Source: Siniperca chuatsi (Eukaryota > Chordata > Actinopteri > Centrarchiformes > Sinipercidae). From it: DNA of 64,000 nt. Shown piece after piece: positions 39,379 to 48,619 of this stretch (positions within the stretch are counted from its first letter, which is position 1; each line of letters begins with the position of its first letter). The notes beneath the pieces were generated by a model. That model did no database searches. It was not told the origin of the DNA and was given only the letters and a program-made list of their open reading frames with translations. The position numbers and the translations under genes are program-made. Location: assembly GCF_020085105.1 (NCBI RefSeq), contig NC_058056.1, positions 62,001 through 126,000 on the forward strand, written 5' to 3'.

Positions 39379-39986
39379 CTGAAAGAAATAAACATCTTGT
39401 AACTAATATAAAAGTGTCTTTCTTTCTCAACAGTCATATTTCGCACAGCGCTGTCGGTAGCAGTACACAAATCAAAACAGTGGTGTGGGGAATTACAATC
39501 TCTCTGTAAACCGCTATGCACCGACGCATCCACACTGAGAATTGAACTGCAGATTTTCTAATCTTTTTTCTTGTTTGGTATAATTTCTTAATAGGCTAAA
39601 AAAAGCGGCAATAATAATTATAACTATGCAAGCACATGTAGGTAAATTAACGTTAGCTTATTAACGTTAACTTACTAACGTTAAAAGTAACGTTATAATC
39701 AAGTGACATCCAAATAAATGACTCGCAACTAAATTATGTGAAAATCTAAATTCAAGTTAATTGATTTGCTTAAAATTCTTCGTTAAACATGTATTAAGTA
39801 AACATTCGCGTACACAACATACACTAATTCACAGCAAAATTTCTGCAAGTCACGACAAAATCTAGGCTTGCAAATTACCATAAATATACATTTAAAAAAT
39901 GTTGAGGCATTTAAAATCTTGTGTAGTATAATCTCATTAACAGATCATTATTTCAAGTTTTGTTGGATAGTTTCAGGTTAACTTAC

Positions 39987-40025
39987 CTCAAGAGTAAACT
40001 GGGACGACAACTCGGTACCAGCCAT
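39987..40025 (-). other. Candidate first coding exon (minus strand)
   Basis: The minus strand reads MAGTELSSQFTLE, then GTAAGT. The 39-bp frame ends exactly at the donor in phase 0. It lies about 230 bp inside the CATAGACTGTAAAG end of the THAP-type element, a plausible distance for a promoter and short 5' UTR. The product family is unknown. It is short, so chance is not excluded. Confidence 0.35.
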
Positions 40026-40449
40026 GTACTGTCAACCACATCACAGGGTTAGCTGGCTAGCAATGCAGAGTAGCATATGGTCTAGCTTCTTATCTTAGCT
40101 TATTAGCCATAGCTAGCTCAGTAACTTCAAGCTAGGTGGGCTGTTTCAGCAACCAGGCACCTCAGCTCCACCCACGCATCACCTCTTTGCCCAGCTTTTC
40201 AGAAACCTATGGGTGACGTCACGGCCACTACGTCCATTTTCTTTACAGTCTATGCTGCCCTCAGAGCAGACAGGTGTTGGCGATCAGAGCAGAGGGAAAG
40301 GTTAACAGTGAAGTTGTCTAGTGGCCTTTGAGTGGGAGTCTGTGAAACAGCGCTCATTTTCAAATATATGCAGATTGAGATGCATCATTCACAAGAGTTC
40401 ATGCTAGTTTTTGCCAACCTTCTACTTAGTATTTTTCAACTTTGGCACA

Positions 40450-40509
40450 ATGGTTCAGACTTGTATTTTTGGCGGCTGTAGCAGCACCACCAGACTGCAT
40501 TTTTTCCTG
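40450..40509 (+). pseudogene. Second THAP-like N-terminus
   Basis: MVQTCIFGGCSSTTRLHFFL is followed by a stop. C-x4-C after a short M-x-x-T lead and a later L-H-F-F resemble the beginning of a THAP finger (C-x(2-4)-C ... FP). The His/Cys partner part is not visible. It lies about 190 bp outside the right end of the THAP-type transposon. Low certainty. Confidence 0.25.
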
Positions 40510-41391
40510 TGATGATGATCGCATGATAAACAGCAGGGCTACAGCTACGTGTTGTCACTCCCCCACAGACACACACACACACCGGAGAGCCTCAGGCTCT
40601 GTAAGCCGCTAACATTATCTCAGCTGCAACACAGGTACAACACAGAAACTTGTACAAAGGGCCATGAAGGTGCTTCTGACTGTCAAAGCTCCAGTGTGTT
40701 TCCAGCGTGGACATGGAGAGTCTGACAGCAGCTGCTCACGGCTGGTTAGCTGTCTGTCACTCACTCTGGTTGGTGTCTCCTTACCTTCTGCGTCACACAC
40801 GAGGCCACGCCCCCTAAAGTGTTTGTCCTGCAGTCCTCTGCTGCATTTTATAAATATACTGGGAGGGAGGGGGCTAGCAGAATTTGGGGGTGAAGTTACA
40901 CTTTATATTCATCAATAAGGTGATTCACCACACACCCACACCTCACGCCTGGGGAGGGACTAACAAATGAAGGCTTCATTTGCAAAAACAGATATCTCCA
41001 TTTTGTTTGTTCTGTTTTGTTTTTATTGTGCACTTCAGGCAAATTAACTCTTCAAGTTAATCGCATGTCATTTTCGACCTACTCATTGTATTTGCATCAT
41101 ATTTGCACTGATGGTCTACAGGTAGTGTCCCTACACTCCAAAGCAAACATATTGTCAAAACATGGTTCTATTGTGAATCAGCAGCCTTTTTGTTTGAGGC
41201 CTTATTATAGGCGGAAATATAAAACAGTTAATTTTTTAGTCATTCTTGGGTGGGGTCCTTGTTTGTTTTCCAGGCTGCTTCCATTGGTGGCTGCAGGGGC
41301 AGAATGTTGACGGGGGCAAAATTGAGAAGAGGAAGAAGAGCGTGGGGAGCTACATAACATTATTGACATTATTAAAAAGATGAAAAATATT

Positions 41392-41392
<1 letters not shown>
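40510..41392. other. Region without recognisable gene
   Basis: It includes a short CA run (40,569-40,582) and GC-richer sequence to 40,960. The longest frames (97 and 84 codons, plus strand) show no domain, and no splice pattern is convincing. Confidence 0.4.

Positions 41393-41423
<31 letters not shown>
41393..41423. repeat. (TG)n microsatellite
   Basis: About 15 uninterrupted TG dinucleotides followed by GGGG. Confidence 0.95.
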
Positions 41424-41424
<1 letters not shown>

Positions 41425-41499
41425 GTATTGGAATCAATATGAATTTTAAGTGTTAAGCACTGCTATGGCTACTGTTAACTAAATTATTATTATTAAAAT

Positions 41500-41640
41500 G
41501 CTTTTGTGTATTTTATTTCTTTATATTTCATCATCATCACCATCACTGTGGTATTTTATGTATCTTGCTGTGAAGCACTTTGTACTTTGTTTTGATAAGT
41601 GCTCTATAAAAAAAGTTTTTTATTATTATTACCATTAATG
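41500..41640 (+). mobile_element. L2-like LINE 3' end fragment
   Basis: It matches the 3' UTR of the L2 copy ending at 31,836: TTTATATTTCATCATC, GTGAAGCACTTTGTACTTTG and AAGTGCTCTATAAA, then ATT repeats. It is strongly 5' truncated and non-coding. Confidence 0.8.
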
Positions 41641-43150
41641 GCTCGTTGTTGCTGTTGTTATAGTTTTTATTGTTATTGTTATATATTGTGAAAATTGTAG
41701 GTATTGTTTAACTTTAACTTGTTGAGTGGTCTGATGGCATTATTATCAGGCCTCAGTAAGCAAGCAAGGAATAAAATAAAAAAAATGGGCAATAAGTAAC
41801 TTGATTCTTTACTATGACGTATTTGTCTGTAATTAGTAATTTATGGTGGCTTCAAATTTAAAAAATAGACATTTAGGAAATGTGTTACAAAGTTGGACTT
41901 ATCTGCTGAAATTATACAGAAATAGGTGAAAATGTAAATGGTTAAAAATGTAGTTAAATTTACTGGCCTGCAGAAGTTAGGCAGAAACTAGATGGAAGTT
42001 AAGCTGCAACAACTCACTTCAATTTAGCCGCCTGCTCAGCAGAAGTTAGACAGAAACTAGTTGGAAAATAAACTGTAACAATTCAGTTACACGCCTAGAG
42101 ATGTTAAATATAAGGTATGCGTTATAGTTCACCCCCTGCTGCCCTGTCCTGTATTAGATATAAATTAGGTCTGTGTGTTAAGTTAATGGTATCACTTCAA
42201 AAGTTAAATTACTGATGTGATCTCTGAGAAATAAATAGAAATCAGTCTGAATAAAGGGAAAGAGCACTAAAAATTAAACAGAAAATATAAACAAAATGTC
42301 ATAGTCCTATTGAAAATACTTGCCAAGTTATTTCTATAAGATCATGCAGGCCGAATGTAGGCCTAATTACAAAGGTATATAATTCCTCTATATTTTTCAT
42401 GTGAGCCTAATTATGCCTATCAATTAACTTGGAAGAACTGTATAAAAGAAATTACCAAATTTATTATCAATTATCAACTGATTATTTGGAAATAGAACAT
42501 AATTATACAATTATTTGGTTGTAATTTCCAAGAAATTTTAAAGAAGTTACTTGCTTATTATCATCTACTTACCAGGAATAAAGTGTTTGTAATGGATATC
42601 AATTAACTTCATATTACTTTCCTGGAAATATGTTAAAGAAAATACCAGCTATTTATTACCTGCTTATTGGGAAATAGTGGAATATAATTATTAAATAATG
42701 TTGGGGTAATTTTCAATACATTTTGGGGTAATTTAAAAAAAATTTCAAATATGTTACATGCTAATTATCCCCTACTTACCATGAAATTTGCGGACCTGTA
42801 AAATGAAGTGTTAATGCACTGACTTTTGCTGAGAATTTTGCAGAATACAGATAATTAAAAGTACAAGTTTTTTCATCACACATATTGATTGAATGGTTCT
42901 CTTTCCATGATGTAAATAATCAAGCTCAACATAGACTGAATCTAACAATATTTGGAGGTTCAATAGAATGTTATATAGTTTGTGATAGTCGGTGATCAAC
43001 ATACAAGACTTATACTACACGTATATAAACATGCAGGACATCATGCCATGCACTGCCATCCAAAGGGTCAGGTCTGACCTCAAAGAAAAAAAATGTCAAG
43101 GACATTTTTTCCTTCTTCCTCTCTTAATTTTCCCCACTCAGAGTGATGGC
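41641..43150. repeat. AT-rich stretch with a local duplication and degenerate repeat
   Basis: Around 41,970 and 42,038 a CAGAAGTTAG(G/A)CAGAAACTAG segment occurs twice, 68 bp apart. From about 42,420 to 42,800 a motif like TTACTTGCTTATTATC followed by a TACTTACCA block recurs imperfectly, as in degenerate fish repeats of unknown family. I see no coding region. Confidence 0.4.
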
Positions 43151-43154
43151 ATCC

Positions 43155-43161
43155 ACACACA

Positions 43162-43202
<41 letters not shown>
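43155..43202. repeat. (CA)n microsatellite
   Basis: A run of CA dinucleotides with one CGCG interruption near its start. Confidence 0.95.
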
Positions 43203-43203
<1 letters not shown>

Positions 43204-43430
43204 GTACAACAGTTAACCCAGACCAGAAACCTGGCAAATATGGGAGCAATTACCTAGAGCCCACAGGGATCGGCTCTTTGGTGAGGTCCTCTGAGCATAC
43301 ATTTGTACTGTAGATACACTCAAAGGGTACAACACACTCACATACACACACAGGTACAAACATACTGTAACACACATGGGCAAAAATTGATGCTGTCCTC
43401 ATATTTATACCACCACTGCTGTAAACTCAC

Positions 43431-43507
43431 CTTTCCAAGTGTTTCTCATCCTCGTCTCCTGACTTAAACTGATCAAAGAGCAGCTTAATTAAAACAGCAG
43501 CTGCTTG
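43431..43507 (-). CDS. Candidate internal exon of an unidentified gene
   Basis: On the minus strand, CTAGGTTCTCAG precedes 77 bp that end at GAAAG|GTGAGTTTAC, good acceptor and donor. One frame is open throughout and reads like ordinary protein, including LIKLLFDQFKSGDEDE, an amphipathic helix followed by an acidic turn. It is not related to any transposon protein I recognise. I found no neighbouring exon with confidence within several kb, so this may be a lone exon of a long-intron host gene or a remnant. The gene could not be identified. Confidence 0.3.
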
Positions 43508-43587
43508 CTGAGAACCTAGCATGTCCAAATAAACCAAAATAGAATATTACTATACAACTATTAAAACCATTCTTATCAAATATAACT

Positions 43588-43986
43588 ATGTCCAATACAC
43601 CACTTGAAAATGTCAATGCGCTCCAAAGGAATGGTGTATTATATTTTGTTTTTTTAGATGTGAAAATTGAAGTTGAAAGCAGTTTACCTGACCATCTTGC
43701 AGCAGAATTACAGGTCTCACTAATAACATTAACGATGGCTCTGTTCTATTCAATTGTCCCAGTAAGCCATGACAGTGTGACAGTGAGCCAGCATGAACAA
43801 TACCAGGACCCTGAAAATGAAGCAGCTAAATGGAATTTAGACATCATTCATTTTATTATTTACACCTGTGCTCTTCCTATTGTCAAAAAGTCTCCTGTGA
43901 AAAATTTCGATTTAATGGGCAATTACAATACACAGCAACCAAACAATGGCTCGAACTGCCTGATTAAGAAGGGCCAAATTATGTAA
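43588..43986 (+). other. 132-codon ORF of unknown origin
   Basis: An ATG-started frame, long for this AT-rich DNA, with an internal hydrophobic segment (TLTMALFYSIVPV). It has no recognisable domain and no clear promoter. It ends just before the Penelope-like fragment at 44,018. It could be a chance frame or a decayed element. Confidence 0.2.
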
Positions 43987-44017
43987 GCGTATATAAGATT
44001 ATATTCAAATGATAATG

Positions 44018-44391
44018 TAAACCCCTCTTTAAACAGTAATGGTGGTCTGAGATTCAACTTGCCAACTGTTTACCATAGTGTATTAGCACCTTGGTCAAGA
44101 CAATCACATGCTAATCAGGTACTTAACAGTGATGTTGGAGATGCAGCCAGAACACAATAGGCCTGATTACTGGGCCATCATGGAAACAAAAGAAGGTCGG
44201 TTTCAGGTGAAACTAGGCAGGGTAAACAGCAAAAACTCAGGAAGACTCCTTCCTGAGGGCAGGGCTTAAGTAACACAGAGTAGCTTAAATTTCTGAGTTC
44301 TCAGACCATTTTCACAATTGAGAATGACTTCCGGATGGGAGCCGAAATGTCTTGATTCTTAAAACAGTGTCCAGATGACTACGACTGAAAC
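44018..44391 (+). mobile_element. Penelope-like retroelement 3' fragment
   Basis: It matches the minus-strand copy at 26,187-26,632 over most of its length: AACCCCTCTTTAAACAGTAATGG, the TGAGATTCAACTTGCC stretch, then the 3' UTR with GAGAATGACTTCCGGATGGG and GAAATGTCTTGATTC. The last ~60 bp of the element are missing because an L2 sequence starts at 44,389 with the bases AAC shared at the junction. The coding frame is broken. Confidence 0.75.
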
Positions 44392-45495
44392 TATTAGAGA
44401 AAAAATTCATCAAGTCCTGCCCTCAACCGGTACCGACTTCTCTTCAAACACAGGAACCTTAAAGCTGCTTAAAGACATTTTACCTGTAGTTAGCACTTCT
44501 TTACTGAATATGATCGATCTGCCTTTATTAACAGGCTATGTACCACAGTCCTTTAAAGTAGCTGTAATTAAACCTCTTCTTAAAAAGCCCACTCTTGATC
44601 CAGGGGTTTCAGCCAACTATAGAACTATATCTAACTTTGCCTCTCTCTCTAAGATCCTTGAGAAAGCAGTCGCCAATCAGTTGTGTGACTTTCTAAATAA
44701 CAATAGTTCGTAAGGAACCTCAGTGTTATCTTTTATCAGGATTTATCCTTTAACTCACACACGAAACAATCTTCAAGGACTGCCTTCTTTCACCTACGCA
44801 ACATATCAAAAATCAGGCACATCCTGTCTCAAAATGATGCAATGTTGCAATTCCTTATTATCAGGCTGCCCGAATTAGTCCCTTAAGACTCTCCAGTTGA
44901 TCCAGAATGCTGCAGCACGTGTACTGACAAGTACTAGGAAAAGAGATCATATTTCTCCAATATTAGCTTCTCACTGGCTTGCACTGGCTAGCACGGGCTC
45001 CCTGTAAAATCCAGAATAGAATTTAAAATCCTTCTCCTCACCTACAAAGCTCTTGATGGTCAGGCACCATTGAATCTTAAAGAGCTCATAATACCTTATT
45101 ACCCCACTAGAACACTGCACTCCCAGAATGCAGGGTTACTTGTAGTTCCTAGAGTCTCTAAAAGTAGAATGGGAGCCAGAGCCTTCAGTTATCAAGCTCC
45201 TCTCCTGTGGAATCACATCCCAATGTGGGTTTGGGAGGCAGACACCATCTCCACATTTAAGAGTAGGCTTAAGACTTTCCTCTTTGATAACGCTTATAGT
45301 TAGGGCTGGCTTTGGTGAGCCCTGAACCATCCCTTAGTTATGCTGCTGTAGGCCTAGACTGCCGGGAGACTTCCCATGATGCACCTCTTTCCTCTCTCCC
45401 TCTCCATCTGTATGCATTTTTATCCCATTAATGCATGTTACTAACTCGACATCTCTCTCCCGTAGTTCTGTTCTTTCTCGTTTCTCTTGCTGCGT
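44389..45495 (+). mobile_element. L2-like LINE fragment with internal deletion
   Basis: RT N-terminal part (44,389-44,713): REKIHQVLPSTGTDFSSNTG, LLTGYVPQSFKVAVIKPLLK and PGVSANYRTISNFASLSKIL. The catalytic middle is missing. The C-terminal part (44,730-45,303) includes HGLPVKSRIEFKILLLTYKA, LHSQNAGLLVVPRVSKSRMG, ARAFSYQAPLLWNHIP and STFKSRLKTFLFD up to the natural stop. About 190 bp of 3' UTR follow (CCCTGAACCATCCCTTAGTT). It cannot encode active RT. Confidence 0.82.
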
Positions 45496-46555
45496 CTTCC
45501 ACAACAGAAATACATAAAAATGTATGCCATGGTGAATGTCACTGCAGTAAACCTCGCTTGTTTTTGTTAGCACTGCTCACATTTGTTTTGTTTTTTCTCA
45601 AGGTTCTCCATAAATGGGTATTTGTAATCTCATTAAAAACAAGATAACACCTATAAAGGGCAGAAAAAAGAGGAAGAATGGGTGATAGTTTACTACCAGT
45701 TTATGTACTTTTAGGTACACTTAGCATCATTTTAGAGATGACAGCTCAGTGTCATGGCTGCTAATCCACTGTTAGTCTGATAACTATTATGTAATTGTAT
45801 ATAAGATAGAGGTGGATTCACAAGTTCATCAGTGATTTTCATTCACATATAGGTCAATTTCCATGGCTTGGCTGTTGAATTAGGGAAAGTTATAACATTA
45901 ATCAAGTGTCTGTGTTAAAATTTGTGTGTATGCAGGTGTATAGTAACACAAGTTTCTGAGCCTGTATGCAGTGAGATGACTCATCAGATTTTCAGGAAAA
46001 AAATGCATATATGTGTCTCTGTGGGGCATCAAAACTCATGCCTCAAGTGCTGAAACTGATCTCAATGTGGGAACCATCGAAAGCAGTGTGAAGATTTGTA
46101 CTTGAGAAACACACACACATATGTTCTCAGTCAAAAAAGGAAGTGAGGAGGAATTTTCTTTTGAAAACATCTGGAAGTTCTTTCACCCCTTGACCCCATC
46201 CCCCGTTCCAATCCCTCTCCATGCCTCCTCCACCTCACTCCAGGTCTTCTAGACCTGTGTCTGGAAGAGGTTAAGTGTATACACCAGCATATGTGTGTCT
46301 GCTAATGTGTGTGTATGCATGTTGGTATGTGTGTGTACACACACACAGGGCAGGCAGGCAGGGAATAGCTTGTGACCTCCAAACATAGAAACCATGTGGT
46401 TGGAAATGGTACTGCAGTCCTATTCAAAAAGATCATTTCAGTTCATTTTCAAATGAAGAGACAATATCTCTCCAGGGTATATTACTCATTCTTTTGGTTT
46501 TCCAGTCCACAACTTTACTGTTTTGGTTCACTCTTACCGCTTTCATAGTGTTGTT
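45496..46555. other. Region without recognisable gene
   Basis: Unassigned sequence with short TG/CA-rich stretches (46,280-46,350) and a GGCAGGCAGGCAGG run. I see no coding or repeat family signal. Confidence 0.45.
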
Positions 46556-46559
46556 TTCA

Positions 46560-46870
46560 GCCGCAGCAGGCAGCTGTTTTCAGAGAAAAAGCTATAAAAA
46601 GCCACCATACATTACCTGCTCGGCAGAAAACAGCAGACACAGTTAGAGACTAGCTGGTGAAGCTAGTGGAGCATTTAACAGCTAAAAAGCCAGATATTTC
46701 CCTCAAGAGTTGGTGGAGACCAAAAACAGAGCTAAAAGAGAGTAAATGTTGGACTTACATTCATTAGATGGACACAAACACCACTGACTGTTAATGTTGC
46801 TCCGTAACTGTTAGATGTGAAAATAAGCAATTGTTTTCTAACACATCACCATATCAATCTACAAGGTGAT
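46560..46870 (+). repeat. Dispersed repeat, copy 1 (pair at 61,030-61,340)
   Basis: It shares many blocks, in the same order, with 61,030-61,340: CAGACA-AGTTAG-GAC-AGCTGGTGAAG, GCATTTA-AGCTAAA-AGCCAGAT, GAGTTGGTGGAGACCAA, AGAGCTAA-AGAGAGT and GACTTACATT. Non-coding; a non-autonomous element of unassigned family. Confidence 0.7.
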
Positions 46871-47727
46871 AGTATGTCAGTTTTGTGTTCACACTTTGTT
46901 CCTGCTGCCCCAAGTGGCCAGAGAAATCAGTTATTACAGGTTAAAATTTTACTAATTACTTTATAACACATTATCTCGTTTACGTTATCTGTTCAGAAAT
47001 GTAAAAATGACAAGTTATGGTTTTACAGGGAGTTATGAGCTGAAACTGTTAATTAGTGTTAATTAGTAAAATGTACAGGGACTGGTAGATGGATTTTTTT
47101 TCGTCTCCTGGCTGTAGCTTCAAATTTAGTGCACAGATATGAGTGGTATCAATCTTCCTATCTAACTATTGGCAAGACAGCAAAGAAGAGCATCAACAAA
47201 CATCAACTAACATCAATAGCAGCAACTATACCGAATATTGTGAACACTCATTACAGTAAACAGACTTCCAGGAGGAAGCGTGGCTCCCGCCGACGTTATG
47301 CCTCTCCGCTGCCCAACAGCTTGTCGTCACCTGGTGTTTTGTGCCGTGATAAAGTCCTGTTCCGGTTGGGCCACAACCTCCTGAACTTTCTGAGCTGCAG
47401 CAGTCACCGGTTCCTACTGAGCTACGGCTGTATCTGAATGCTGTATATGAACTGCTGCAATCTGCCAAGCTCGTGACGCCGGCATGCAGTCCTGCTGTGG
47501 TGTCGCCAGTCTCCTGCTCAGATCTCTAGTCATTAGACCTTGGTCTTGATTTCCAGCCTCGCGCCAGTCTCCTGAAAGGTTCCACCTTTGGCGCCAGCCT
47601 CCTGTTCGAACCCCAGAGGCATTCCGCCTTCATCACCGACCTCCGAAGTTGCTCCGCACATCTGGTCATAACCCAGACCTGCTCTGCTCTTCAGCTCTGT
47701 CTCCTGGTCCCCCCCCCCCACCACCTG
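46871..47727. other. Unassigned region with a coding-like relic
   Basis: 47,129-47,437 holds a 102-codon frame with a basic stretch (SRRKRGSRRRYASPLPNS). 47,530-47,715 is pyrimidine-rich with repeated CCAG(C/T)CTC motifs and ends in a C-run. This resembles low-complexity interiors of transposons, but I cannot assign it. Confidence 0.3.
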
Positions 47728-47860
47728 AGTATCTGTTGATTACTCTAAGAGTAATCAAAATGTCTTGATTCTGAAAACAGTGTCCAGATGACTACAACTG
47801 AAACCTTTTCTACGATAGAACACTCCTGGACAAATGAGGGACTACACTATCTGTTTGACC
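47728..47860 (+). mobile_element. Penelope-like 3' end with inverted junction
   Basis: The right part (47,752-47,850) is the same 3' end as at 33,477-33,570: TGTCTTGATTCTGAAAACAG, GAAACCTTTTCTACGAT and ACTCCTGGACAAATGAGGG. Immediately left, CCTGAGTATCTGTTGATTAC is a piece of the same element in the opposite direction, and the junction GATTACTCTAAGAGTAATC is a palindrome. A second snap-back copy. Confidence 0.65.
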
Positions 47861-47924
47861 CAAGGTGCATCTGAAATGTAAAAAATATTTCTGTTTGTCT
47901 AAAAGGTTCCTGTCTGTCAAACCC

Positions 47925-48558
47925 TGCGTCAAATGTTCCCATTTGTCAGTGCGACACCTGGGAACATAGTCCAACCATTCAGAAGTATGTCAAATGTCAG
48001 AATTTGTCCATTCCAGATATTTTGACATTTGGCTCACACATTTGGAATTTGAATGGAGTGGTCAGGATTCCCAGATGTCAACAGCTAATACATGCATTTT
48101 AATAGGCTGGTACTGCTTCTGCATACATTTGGATTCAAGAGGAGCCTCTGTTATTGATACATATGTCAGTGTACAAGGACAACTAAGCGAAAGCATGTGA
48201 TTGTCTCAGCCTCTGCTCAGCCTGAGGTTAGGGAGAGAACACCAGACATGATGGTACCACTTGTTAAGATGCCAGGCAGGTCTTGTCACACTGGGAAACA
48301 GCTCAGACACTGGTCCAAGAACATAAAATGACTAAATGGTCTTTGACATTTGGTAACCTAGAGGACTCCATTCTGAGGTATGCCAAATGTCAAAATATAA
48401 GGAATATACCCGTATATTTTGACATTTGGCATAGCTTTGAATGGAATGTTCAGGGTTTCCAAATGTCACTCTGACAAATGGGAACATTTTTGACACGGCA
48501 TGCTATCCAAATGGTAACACTGACTGCTCCATTCTGATATATGCCAAATGTCAAATTA
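47925..48558. repeat. Palindromic ~160-bp repeat, left block
   Basis: The block is rich in AAATGTC and its complement GACATTT, arranged as hairpins. The best is at 48,379-48,399 and 48,413-48,433, perfect 21-base arms around a 13-base spacer (AGGAATATACCCG). Between hairpins a linker such as CTCTGACAAATGGGAACATT and TCCATTCTGAGGTATG recurs. Hairpin centres lie near 48,010, 48,406 and 48,560, and the last one is cut by the L2 copy. The array resumes at 52,112. Confidence 0.8.
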
Positions 48559-48619
48559 TTATGAATATGTGTTTCTTCTGCTCTTCACTGTTCCTGCTGC
48601 TCTCTTGACCCGAGAAGGC

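Larger units (their letters stand above)
33935..40257. mobile_element. Decayed THAP-type DNA transposon (ISL2EU- or P-like), interrupted
   Basis: The left part carries a stretch I recognise as common in fish genomes (GAAGCAACCTCCGGGGCTGA, CAGTCAATCCCCATAGAG, then AACTTTACAGCAGAAATAAA). It leads into a THAP-like exon with a splice donor (34,379-34,442, plus). The right end (40,190-40,257) carries the matching other-end motif, read on the minus strand as CATAGACTGTAAAG, followed by a minus-strand first exon with a good donor and an SGNH-like coding relic. Divergent genes between two such ends suggest one element with two genes. A non-autonomous LTR element (36,372-38,495) has inserted in the middle. 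Both ends are placed only approximately, and I did not resolve terminal inverted repeats or a target duplication. The parts could instead belong to two overlapping elements. Confidence 0.45.
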
